64,000 nucleotides of DNA from Albidovulum marisflavi. Its GTDB lineage: Bacteria; Pseudomonadota; Alphaproteobacteria; Rhodobacterales; Rhodobacteraceae. Below are positions 18,851-26,502 of the stretch, piece by piece. Both the position numbers and the translations under genes were made by a program. Location: contig NZ_JAOWKY010000001.1 of assembly GCF_025751435.1 (NCBI RefSeq), positions 673,001 through 737,000 of the forward strand. The letters run 5' to 3'. Numbering within the stretch: position 1 is the first letter of the stretch; every line of letters starts with the position of its first letter. Below the pieces are notes generated by a model. It did no database searches and had not been told where the DNA came from. It saw only the letters and a program-made list of their open reading frames with translations.

Positions 18851-19192
18851 GTGACCCTTCGTCCCTTCATCATGTCCGACCAAGACGGCGGCCGCGATGG
18901 CGAGACCTCGGTAGTCACGAAAACCAAGCCAAAGACGCAGCGCCCGCCGATGTACAAGGTGCTGCTGCTCAACGACGACTACACGCCGATGGAATTCGTC
19001 GTGCATGTGCTGGAACGCTTCTTCGGGATGAGCCATTCTCACGCGTTCGAAATCATGCTGACGGTGCACAAGCGCGGCCTTGCCGTCGTGGGTGTCTTTT
19101 CCTTCGAGGTGGCGGAGACCAAGGTTGCGCAGGTGATGGATTTCTCGCGCCGCCACCAGCATCCGCTGCAATGCACGATGGAAAAGGAATAG
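18851..19192 (+). CDS. clpS: ATP-dependent Clp protease adaptor ClpS
   Basis: 113 aa N-end-rule adaptor that hands substrates with bulky hydrophobic N-termini to ClpA. Core motifs are [20 protein letters not shown] (with the Asn-Asp pair that binds the substrate N-terminus) and [21 protein letters not shown] (His and Met pocket residues). A disordered N-terminus precedes the core. GTG 18851 has AGGAG at ideal spacing; ATG 18872 is an alternative. clpA is not adjacent. Confidence 0.93.
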   Translation: MTLRPFIMSDQDGGRDGETSVVTKTKPKTQRPPMYKVLLLNDDYTPMEFVVHVLERFFGMSHSHAFEIMLTVHKRGLAVVGVFSFEVAETKVAQVMDFSRRHQHPLQCTMEKE

Positions 19193-19210
19193 GGCAAGCG
19201 CCCGCGAACC

Positions 19211-20212
19211 ATGAGCCAGTCACGCCTTTCCCTTGCGCTTGATGGCGCCGATCTGCCTGTCGAAGGCACCATTCTGGTGGTGGGCGCGCGCGCCGATGCC
19301 GATCTTTCGGCGCTTCCCAAGGAACGCGTCCGGATCGTGCAGCGGTTTCGTCCCGACCACGACGCGCTGAAGGCGCGCGGGTTTTCGGTGTCGCCCGATC
19401 TGACGGACACGCATGCCGCCGCCGTCCTTTTCCTGCCGCGCTCTCGGTCTGCCGCCCGGGCCATCGTCGCCTCCGTCATGGATCACTTGGCGCCCGGCGC
19501 GCCTGTCTGGGTTGACGGCCAGAAGACCGACGGGGTGGACAGCGCGCTGAAGGATATCCGGGCGCGGTCCGAGGTGTCAGACGTGATGTCCAAGGCGCAC
19601 GGCAAGGTCTTTCGGTTCGCAGCACCTACGGATCAGCGGTTTGACGACTGGCGGGCGGCGGAAACGGAGCCCGCGCCGGGGTTCGTCACGCTGCCCGGCG
19701 TCTTTTCGGCGGACGGCATCGACAAGGGTTCGGCCGCACTGGCTGACGCGCTTTCCGCCGATCTGCACGGCGTCGTGGCCGATCTGGGCGCGGGATGGGG
19801 CTGGCTGTCGGCCGAGATCCTCAGGCGCCCCGCCGTGCGCGAGCTGCACCTGATCGAGGCGGACAGCAGCGCGCTGGACTGCGCGCGGCGCAATATTGCG
19901 GACCCTCGCGCGCGGTTCCACTGGGCCGACGCCCAGGCGTTCCAGCCAGAGCGGCGTTTCGATGTCATCGTGACCAACCCGCCATTTCACACGGAACGTT
20001 CGGCCGATCCCGCCCTGGGGGTCGCCTTCATTTCCGCCGCCGCCAGGATGCTGACACCCTCCGGGCAGCTTTGGCTGGTGGCGAACCGGCACCTTCCTTA
20101 CGAAAAGGCCATGGCGGCATTGTTTCGCGACGTGGAGGAAGTTGGCGGCACGACCGGCTTCAAGGTGCTCAAGGCGTCGCGTCCCGTGACCTCGCCTCGC
20201 TCCAAGCGGTGA
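19211..20212 (+). CDS. RsmC-like class I SAM-dependent RNA (guanine-N2) methyltransferase
   Basis: 333 aa with two MTS-type domains. The N-terminal half is a non-catalytic relative, and the C-terminal half holds the SAM motif VADLGAGWGWLSAEIL (about residues 196-211) and the catalytic NPPFH tetrapeptide (VTNPPFHTERS), followed by LWLVANRHLPYE. This architecture is that of 16S rRNA m2G1207 methyltransferase RsmC and its sister RlmG. Which guanine is modified cannot be decided here. It follows clpS by 18 bases. Confidence 0.85.
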   Translation: MSQSRLSLALDGADLPVEGTILVVGARADADLSALPKERVRIVQRFRPDHDALKARGFSVSPDLTDTHAAAVLFLPRSRSAARAIVASVMDHLAPGAPVWVDGQKTDGVDSALKDIRARSEVSDVMSKAHGKVFRFAAPTDQRFDDWRAAETEPAPGFVTLPGVFSADGIDKGSAALADALSADLHGVVADLGAGWGWLSAEILRRPAVRELHLIEADSSALDCARRNIADPRARFHWADAQAFQPERRFDVIVTNPPFHTERSADPALGVAFISAAARMLTPSGQLWLVANRHLPYEKAMAALFRDVEEVGGTTGFKVLKASRPVTSPRSKR

Positions 20213-20254
20213 TTTCCGATAGTCTGACCCCCAGAATCAAGCACAGGACATGAC

Positions 20255-21064
20255 ATGACCCTTTCCATCGCCGGAAAGACCGCGATCGTTACCGGCTCTG
20301 CCAAGGGGATCGGCCTGGCCATCGCCCGGCACTTCGTCGCGCTTGGCGCGAACGTCATGTTCGCGGATATCGACGAGGCGCGACTGGAAGCGGAACTGGG
20401 CGACGAGGCCGAAAGCGAAGGTTCCCTGCGCTACTTCGCCGGCGACCTGAGCCAGAAGCTGACGGCTGCCAACCTGCTTTCGGCGACGATCGACGCCTTT
20501 GATCGGATCGACATCCTGGTCAACGCGAACCGGGATTTCGCCTTGACGGACCCGCTGAACCCGGACGATGGCGCGTTCGAGATGCTTGTCCGCCAGAACC
20601 TGATGTGCGCGGTCCGGCTCAGCCAGCTTGTGGCGCGGCGCATGATCACGCAGGCCGAACGCGAAGGTCAGGACCAGGGCCAGATCGGCTCGATCATCAA
20701 CGTTTCCACGCTGGCATCGCGCCTTGCTCATCCAGAGCTTCTGGGTGTCTCGATCTCGAACGCGGCGCTGGAACAGGCGACGCGCTCGCTTGCGGTGGCA
20801 TACGCGCCGCACCGTATCCGCGTGAATGGCGTTGCCTTCGCCAGCGTGCTGAGCGCGAGCCTTCAGGCCGCCCTGCGCGAAAACGGCGACTGGCGCGGCC
20901 GCATCATCGATGCGACACCGCTGGGCCGGATCGCCGCGCCGTCAGAGATCGCCGAGGCCGCGCTGTACCTTGCCTCCGACGCCTCGGGGTTCGTGACCGG
21001 GCAGATCCTGACGCTGGACGGCGGTCGCAGCCTGATCGACCCGGCCGGCGTGCCGGCGTATTGA
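20255..21064 (+). CDS. SDR-family protein with degenerate catalytic motif
   Basis: 269 aa Rossmann protein. The cofactor motif TGSAKGIG (residues about 13-20) and the D of VMFADIDEAR are intact, and the terminal GGRSLIDPAGVP matches classical SDRs. However, where Y-S-A-S-K is expected the sequence reads V-S-I-S-N (in LLGVSISNAALEQ), so both the catalytic Tyr and Lys are missing, and the NNAG motif is NANR. The protein may bind NAD(P) without reducing substrates, or use other residues. Reading frame and codon pattern look functional. Confidence 0.8.
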   Translation: MTLSIAGKTAIVTGSAKGIGLAIARHFVALGANVMFADIDEARLEAELGDEAESEGSLRYFAGDLSQKLTAANLLSATIDAFDRIDILVNANRDFALTDPLNPDDGAFEMLVRQNLMCAVRLSQLVARRMITQAEREGQDQGQIGSIINVSTLASRLAHPELLGVSISNAALEQATRSLAVAYAPHRIRVNGVAFASVLSASLQAALRENGDWRGRIIDATPLGRIAAPSEIAEAALYLASDASGFVTGQILTLDGGRSLIDPAGVPAY

Positions 21065-21065
21065 C

Positions 21066-21458
21066 CTACTCGGGATAAAGCCGGCGGCATTCCTGGACCG
21101 CGGCCATCGCCGTGTCGGCCAACGCGGCGCGGCGCGATTGCAGCGCGGCCAGCTTGCGCGACTCGGCCGCGGGATCGATGGCGACGGGCTTTCGGACGAC
21201 AGCGGTGTAGGGCTCCCAGCAGCGCGACAACCTGCGCGGGTATTCTGGATCGTAGGGGCCGTCATAGCAGCGCACCCAGGCCCAGCGGGTGACCTCCCGC
21301 TCTTCATAGGCGTAGCCACGCGCGATATTGGCCCCGGTCTCCTCGATCAGCGCATCAAGCGCCCGTATGTCCCGGGTCGCCGTGCGGATGCAGCTGTCCT
21401 GGGCGGAACATGCCGTCAGGGCGAAGGCGAGGATCAGTGTGGTTGCAAGGGGGCGCAT
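21066..21458 (-). CDS. Small predicted lipoprotein, paralogue of the next gene
   Basis: 130 aa. Signal peptide MRPLATTLILAFALTACSAQ with lipobox LTAC (Cys 16 lipidated). The mature part is rich in Arg/Ala with scattered cysteines and ends KLAALQSRRAALADTAMAAV, which looks helical. ATG 21458 is chosen because it places the signal sequence at the N-terminus. It shares patterns RDIRALDALIEETGANIARGY and VAIDPAAESRKL with the gene immediately upstream. No known domain recognised. Convergent with the SDR gene by one base. Confidence 0.72.
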   Translation of the reverse strand: MRPLATTLILAFALTACSAQDSCIRTATRDIRALDALIEETGANIARGYAYEEREVTRWAWVRCYDGPYDPEYPRRLSRCWEPYTAVVRKPVAIDPAAESRKLAALQSRRAALADTAMAAVQECRRLYPE

Positions 21459-21468
21459 GGCGGTTCCT

Positions 21469-21831
21469 TCATTCGGCTGCTGGGCAGGCCGGATCGGCGG
21501 CAAGCAGCTCTGCACGCCGGTCGCGCAGGCCCGAAAGCTTGCGCGCCTCGACCTCGGGGTCGATCGCGACCGCACGTGTGCGGTTCGCGCCGTCCGTGCA
21601 GAAGCTGAGGCCGACATTGTTGCGCGACGACCCAAAGCAGAGATTCAAGCCGCTTCGCGCCGGGGCCCGCTCGGTCCGGAAACCGGTTTGCATGTTGCGC
21701 TCGGTTTCAGCGATCAGCATGTCGATCGTGCGCAATTCGCGCGCTATGACGCGATCACAGGCCGGGGGGCGCGGCTCGGAGCAGGCGGCCACCGTCAGTG
21801 CGAGGCACAGGGGCAGAAGGGTGCGGGTCAT
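21469..21831 (-). CDS. Small predicted lipoprotein, tandem paralogue
   Basis: 120 aa. Signal peptide MTRTLLPLCLALTVAACSEP with lipobox VAAC. It contains RELRTIDMLIAETERNMQTGF and VAIDPEVEARKLSGLRDRR, matching the downstream gene at corresponding positions, so the pair arose by duplication. ATG 21831 is chosen for the signal sequence; ATG 21843 is equally possible by ribosome-binding-site strength. Ten bases separate the two genes, and the pair is divergent from hemF. Function unknown. Confidence 0.7.
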   Translation of the reverse strand: MTRTLLPLCLALTVAACSEPRPPACDRVIARELRTIDMLIAETERNMQTGFRTERAPARSGLNLCFGSSRNNVGLSFCTDGANRTRAVAIDPEVEARKLSGLRDRRAELLAADPACPAAE

Positions 21832-21968
21832 GCGGCGACTCATCCTTTCGCAGCCCCTAGGATAGCCCATGGGACGGCAAGACCAAGGGCCGCATGCGCG
21901 ACCCGCCGCGCCAACTGGCAGCGCGGATGCAAAGCTGATAGGCACACCGCGAAAGGGAGGGCCGGTAC

Positions 21969-22829
21969 ATGGTGGACTTCGACAAACGCAAGGCGCGAGC
22001 CTCGGCCTGGTTCAGGACGCTGCGGGACGACATCGTGGCGGCGTTCGAAGCCCTTGAGCAGGCTCGGGCCGATGGGTCGCCGGTCCGCTTCGACGTGACC
22101 GAAACCCGCCGGGGCGAGGACGGTGGCGGCGGGCTGATGAGCGTCATGCGCGGCGGCGCGGTGTTCGAAAAGGTCGGCGTCAACGTCTCGACCGTCCACG
22201 GGATGCTGGGAGATCGGGCGCAGAAGGCGATGGCCGCGCGCGGCGTGCCCGGCATGGCCGAGGATCCGCGATTCTGGGCGTCCGGCATCAGCCTGGTCGC
22301 GCATATGCAGAACCCGCACACGCCGGCTGTGCACATGAACACCCGGATGTTCTGGACCCCCCATGCCTGGTGGTTCGGCGGCGGCGCGGACCTGAATCCC
22401 TGTATCGAATATGCCGAGGACACGGCACATTTCCACGCCAAGCTTCGGGCTGCCTGCGATGCCCATGATCCGGATTACTACGTGCGCTTCAGGGCCTGGG
22501 CGGACGAATACTTCTTTGTTCCCCATCGCGGTCGCGCGCGCGGCGTGGGCGGGATCTTCTACGACGATCTGAACACCGGTGACTGGGACGCGGATTTCGC
22601 CTTTACCCAGTCGGTGGGGCAGGCGTTCCTGCCCGCGTTCCTGCCGGTGACCGAACGCCGGCTGGACGTCGCTGCAACCGAAGCCGACCGGGAAACCCAG
22701 TTGGTGCACCGCGGCCTTTATGCCGAATACAACCTGGTTTACGACCGTGGCACCAAGTTCGGCCTTGAAACCGGGCACGACGCCAATGCCGTGCTGATGA
22801 GCCTGCCGCCGATCGCCAAGTGGCCCTGA
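21969..22829 (+). CDS. hemF: Oxygen-dependent coproporphyrinogen III oxidase
   Basis: 286 aa, the aerobic route for the same haem step as hemN. Conserved blocks are GGGGLMSVMRGGAVFEKVGV-like (about residues 50-75), HMNTRMFWTP with metal-site histidines, WWFGGGADLNP, and RGVGGIFYDDLNTGDW near residue 195. Length is near the 300 aa norm. Divergent from the lipoprotein pair and convergent with hemE, ten bases apart. The cell therefore has both O2-dependent and O2-independent enzymes. Confidence 0.95.
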   Translation: MVDFDKRKARASAWFRTLRDDIVAAFEALEQARADGSPVRFDVTETRRGEDGGGGLMSVMRGGAVFEKVGVNVSTVHGMLGDRAQKAMAARGVPGMAEDPRFWASGISLVAHMQNPHTPAVHMNTRMFWTPHAWWFGGGADLNPCIEYAEDTAHFHAKLRAACDAHDPDYYVRFRAWADEYFFVPHRGRARGVGGIFYDDLNTGDWDADFAFTQSVGQAFLPAFLPVTERRLDVAATEADRETQLVHRGLYAEYNLVYDRGTKFGLETGHDANAVLMSLPPIAKWP

Positions 22830-22839
22830 GCGGGGCCGC

Positions 22840-23868
22840 CTAGGCGCCCCTCACCGCCTCGATCATCCGCGCCACGTTGTCGGGATCCGCGTTCGGCGTG
22901 ATCCCATGCCCAAGGTTGAAGATGTGCGGCCCGCCGGAAAAGGCGCGGACGACGCGGCGGGTTTCCTCGATCAGCGTCTGGCCGCCGCTGACCAGAAGCG
23001 CGGGGTCGAGGTTGCCCTGCACGCAGCTGTCCTTCTGCACGTGCTCCGCCGCCCATTCCGCCGAGACGGAGTTGTCGATGGCCACGCAGTCCGCGCCGGT
23101 CGCGTGCGCAAAGCCGATGTAGCGTTCCCCGGCCTCGCGCGGGAAGGCGATTATGGGCAGGTCCGGGTGGCGGTCCTTCAGTGCGGCGATGATGCGGCGC
23201 GCGGGTTCAAGCGCGAATTCGGTGAAGTCCTGTCCCTTCAGCGACCCGGCCCAGCTGTCGAACAGCTTGATGACCTCGGCCCCGGCGCTGACCTGGGCGG
23301 ACAGGTACTCGATGGTCGACTCCGTGAGCAGGTCGATCAGCGCCGAGAATGTCGCCCGGTCCGCAGCTTTAAGCGCGTGGGCCGGACCCTGGTCGGGCGT
23401 TCCGCGGCCTGCGATCATGTAGGTGGCGACGGTCCAGGGCGCGCCCGCGAAGCCGATCAGCGTGGTTTCGCGCGGCAATTCGCGCGACAGGATGCGCACG
23501 GTTTCATAGACCGGCGACAGGCGTTCGTGGATGTCGTCCTTGCCGCCCAGGCGTCCAAGATCGGCGGCCGACGTGGTGGTCGAAAGCCGCGGCCCCTCGC
23601 CGGTTTCGAACCACAGGTCGGCCCCAAGTGCCTGCGGCAGAAGCAGGATGTCCGCGAAAAGGATCGCCGCGTCGAAGCCGTAGCGGCGAATTGGCTGAAG
23701 CGTGACCTCGGCCGCCAGATCGGGCGCGTAGCACAGCGACAGGAAGTCCCCGGCCCGCGCCCGCGTGGCACGGTATTCCGGCAGGTAGCGGCCCGCCTGG
23801 CGCATCATCCAGATCGGGGGAACGGCCTGGGTTTCGCCTGCCAGTGCCTTGAGGATCGTCTTGGTCAT
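22840..23868 (-). CDS. hemE: Uroporphyrinogen decarboxylase
   Basis: 342 aa, decarboxylates the four acetate chains of uroporphyrinogen III. The N-terminal signature [20 protein letters not shown] includes the substrate-binding arginines, and [18 protein letters not shown] is the second signature. ATG 23868 has AAGGAG upstream; the longer frame from 23892 is not needed. Divergent from hemC with about 105 bases between the starts, so the two probably share a control region. Confidence 0.96.
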   Translation of the reverse strand: MTKTILKALAGETQAVPPIWMMRQAGRYLPEYRATRARAGDFLSLCYAPDLAAEVTLQPIRRYGFDAAILFADILLLPQALGADLWFETGEGPRLSTTTSAADLGRLGGKDDIHERLSPVYETVRILSRELPRETTLIGFAGAPWTVATYMIAGRGTPDQGPAHALKAADRATFSALIDLLTESTIEYLSAQVSAGAEVIKLFDSWAGSLKGQDFTEFALEPARRIIAALKDRHPDLPIIAFPREAGERYIGFAHATGADCVAIDNSVSAEWAAEHVQKDSCVQGNLDPALLVSGGQTLIEETRRVVRAFSGGPHIFNLGHGITPNADPDNVARMIEAVRGA

Positions 23869-23972
23869 GGGGCTCTCCTTCGCCCCCTTCATCGCCGCCT
23901 GCGGCGGGATGTCAAGGCGAAGTCAGGAGAAGCCCCATTGCGCGGCCAATGTGTCGCGGCTATGCCGGTCGC

Positions 23973-24929
23973 ATGATACAGCCCACCGCACATTCCCCGC
24001 TGAAGATCGGAACCCGCGGCTCGCCGCTTGCCCTGGCGCAGGCATTCGAGACGCGCCGCCGCCTGATGCAGCGTCACGGCCTGTCCGAAGACGCCTTCGA
24101 GATCGTGATCATCAAGACCACGGGCGACGACCGGGCCATGATCGAGGCAGACCGCCCCTTGAAGGAGGTCGGCGGCAAGGGACTGTTCACGAAGGAAATC
24201 GAAGAGGCGCTGCTGTCGGGCAGGATCGACATCGCCGTGCATTCGATGAAGGACATGCCGGTCGCCCAGCCCGAGGGGCTTGTTCTGGACTGCTACCTGC
24301 CGCGCGAGGATGTGCGTGATGCCTTCGTGTCGCGCGACCATGGCTCGATTGCCGATCTGCCCGAGGGCGCCGTCGTCGGGTCGTCCAGCCTGCGCCGGCG
24401 CGCGCAACTGGCCAACCGCAGGCCCGACCTGAAGCTGGTGCAGTTTCGCGGCAACGTGCAAACGCGGCTCAAGAAGCTCGACGAAGGCGTGGCGACGGCC
24501 ACCTTCCTTGCGATGGCGGGGCTGAACAGGTTGGGAATGGCGCGCGTCGCACGTTCCGCGATCGCGCCCGAAGACATGCTGCCTGCCGTCGCGCAGGGCG
24601 CGATCGGGATCGAGCGGCGTCTGGACGACGGCGCCGCGCGCGATCTGCTGTCCGCCATCCACGATGGCCCGACCGGCGAAAGGCTTGGGGCGGAACGCGC
24701 CTTCCTTGCAGCCCTTGATGGGTCCTGCGAAACGCCGATCGCCGGGCTTGCGGTCCATGACGGTGACGCGCTTTGGCTGCGGGGCGAAATCCTCAGGCCC
24801 GACGGGTCCGAGGCGATCGCGGGCGAGCGTCGCTGTGCGGTGTCGGACGCGGCCGAGGCGGGACAGGACCTGGCGCGCGAGCTTCTGGCCCAGGCGGGCG
24901 CGGGCTTTTTCGACTGGCGTCAGGCCTGA
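23973..24929 (+). CDS. hemC: Hydroxymethylbilane synthase (porphobilinogen deaminase)
   Basis: 318 aa, polymerises four porphobilinogens. Recognised by LKIGTRGSPLALAQA at the N-terminus, VHSMKDMP with the catalytic Asp, SSLRRRAQL, FRGNVQTRL and the dipyrromethane-attachment Cys in LDGSCETPIAG (about residue 252). ATG 23973 is preferred; an in-frame ATG at 23949 would add eight residues. With hemE and hemF this makes a three-gene haem cluster. Confidence 0.95.
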   Translation: MIQPTAHSPLKIGTRGSPLALAQAFETRRRLMQRHGLSEDAFEIVIIKTTGDDRAMIEADRPLKEVGGKGLFTKEIEEALLSGRIDIAVHSMKDMPVAQPEGLVLDCYLPREDVRDAFVSRDHGSIADLPEGAVVGSSSLRRRAQLANRRPDLKLVQFRGNVQTRLKKLDEGVATATFLAMAGLNRLGMARVARSAIAPEDMLPAVAQGAIGIERRLDDGAARDLLSAIHDGPTGERLGAERAFLAALDGSCETPIAGLAVHDGDALWLRGEILRPDGSEAIAGERRCAVSDAAEAGQDLARELLAQAGAGFFDWRQA

Positions 24930-24996
24930 GGGGCGGGACGCCGGGCGCTGCGATCCGCCTTCCTGGCCGACTTCGCAGGATCTAGGCCTGCGCGGG

Positions 24997-26406
24997 CTAG
25001 GGAATGACCTTGCCCGGGTTCATGATGTTCCCCGGATCCAGCGCCTGCTTGATCGCGCGCATCACATCCAGCGCGACCGGGTCCTTGCGTCGGCGCATGG
25101 ACCCCAGCTTCGACAGGCCCACGCCATGTTCGGCAGAAAAGCTGCCGCCCAGCTCCTGAACCGTATCCTCGACCGCGCGGATCATCGCCTCGATCAGTCC
25201 GGGATCGTCGCGGGTCGGGAAGACGGCGAAATGCACGTTGCCGTCACCCAGATGCGCGACGCAATGCGGGAAGGCGTTTGCGTCAAGCGCGGCGATGCGT
25301 TTCCCGGCCAGGGAAAGGAACCTTGCGACCCGGTCCAGCGGCACGCAGACATCGGTGTCGACCATCGGCCCCGAGATCGGCGTCCCGATTTCCGCCGCGG
25401 CCTCTCGCCGCGCCCAAAGTGCGCGGCGCTGCGCCTCGGAGGACGCAATCACCGCGTCGGTCACAAGCCCTTCCTCCATCATCGCGCCCAAGGTGCCTTC
25501 CAGAAGCGCGGCCAGGGGCAGGACGCCATCCGGTCCCGGCGTGCAGTCGCGCGGTGTGGTGGCGCCAAGCTCGACCAGGATGGTGACGTCGTGGATGCGA
25601 TCGAAGGGCAGCCCCAGATCGGGCCTGCGAGCGACAAGCAGCTCCTGGTAGCTGCGCGGCATGTATTCGAAGGCCTCGACAAGGCCGCCTGAGTCGGCCT
25701 GAAGCCGGTTCAGCAATGCGAGCGCGGCATCGAGCGAGGACATGGCCAACATCGCGGTCGCGTGGGCGCGCGGGGCGGGGACCAGCTTCATCACCGCCGC
25801 CGTGATGACGCCAAGCGTGCCTTCGGCGCCGATGAACAGGTCCTTGAGGTCGTACCCGGAATTGTCCTTGTGCAGCTCGCTCATCAGGTTCAGGACCCGG
25901 CCGTCGGCCAGCACGACCTCAAGCCCAAGGCACAGCGCGCGGGTCGATCCGTATCGCAGGACGTTCGAGCCGCCCGCGTTGGTCGAAAGCGCGCCCCCGA
26001 TCATGGCCGAGCCCCGCGCCCCGAACCAGAGCGGAAAATGAAGCTCGTGTTCGGCCGCCGCATCGTGCAGGCGCGACAGCACCACGCCGGGCTCGACGAT
26101 GGCAATGCGCGCCGCGGGCCGGATTTCCCGGATGCGGTTCATCCGTTCCAAGGACAGCATGAGACGCCCCTGCGCCTCGGTTCCGCCGACAAGGCCGGTG
26201 CGCCCGCCCGACGGCACCACCGGCGTGCCCGTTTCAGAGGCGATCCTGAGGATGCCCGCGACCTCGTCCCGGTTGGCGGGGCGCAGGACCGCGATCGGCT
26301 GCCAGTGGTACTTGCCCAGCCATTCGGATGTGTAGGGATCGCAGTCACGGCCGGTCAGCACGTGGGCGGGTCCCAGAAGCGCGGTCAGGCGGTCTAGAAG
26401 TGTCAT
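24997..26406 (-). CDS. FAD-linked oxidase (D-lactate / 2-hydroxyacid dehydrogenase type)
   Basis: 469 aa. The FAD_binding_4 (PCMH) domain shows PVVPSGGRTGLVGG (about residues 55-68), GGALSTNAGGSNVLRYG and DLKDLFIGAEGTLGVITAA. The FAD-oxidase C domain ends LSKLGSMRRRKDPVALDVM and ALDPGNIMNPGKVIP, the family's usual close. Probable flavoenzyme oxidising a D-2-hydroxyacid (D-lactate, D-2-hydroxyglutarate or glycolate); which one cannot be told. ATG 26406 follows GGAGG. The frame stays open far upstream on this strand (to 27729), but that part is antisense to the next gene. Confidence 0.9.
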   Translation of the reverse strand: MTLLDRLTALLGPAHVLTGRDCDPYTSEWLGKYHWQPIAVLRPANRDEVAGILRIASETGTPVVPSGGRTGLVGGTEAQGRLMLSLERMNRIREIRPAARIAIVEPGVVLSRLHDAAAEHELHFPLWFGARGSAMIGGALSTNAGGSNVLRYGSTRALCLGLEVVLADGRVLNLMSELHKDNSGYDLKDLFIGAEGTLGVITAAVMKLVPAPRAHATAMLAMSSLDAALALLNRLQADSGGLVEAFEYMPRSYQELLVARRPDLGLPFDRIHDVTILVELGATTPRDCTPGPDGVLPLAALLEGTLGAMMEEGLVTDAVIASSEAQRRALWARREAAAEIGTPISGPMVDTDVCVPLDRVARFLSLAGKRIAALDANAFPHCVAHLGDGNVHFAVFPTRDDPGLIEAMIRAVEDTVQELGGSFSAEHGVGLSKLGSMRRRKDPVALDVMRAIKQALDPGNIMNPGKVIP

Positions 26407-26502
26407 GAAGCCTCCGATGTGACGCGCAGTTTCCATTTCCTGACGCGAATTGACCAGAGGTCTTGGCAAGCTGCGCAGAGGTTGGCGACCGGAGGTACCC
26501 GA

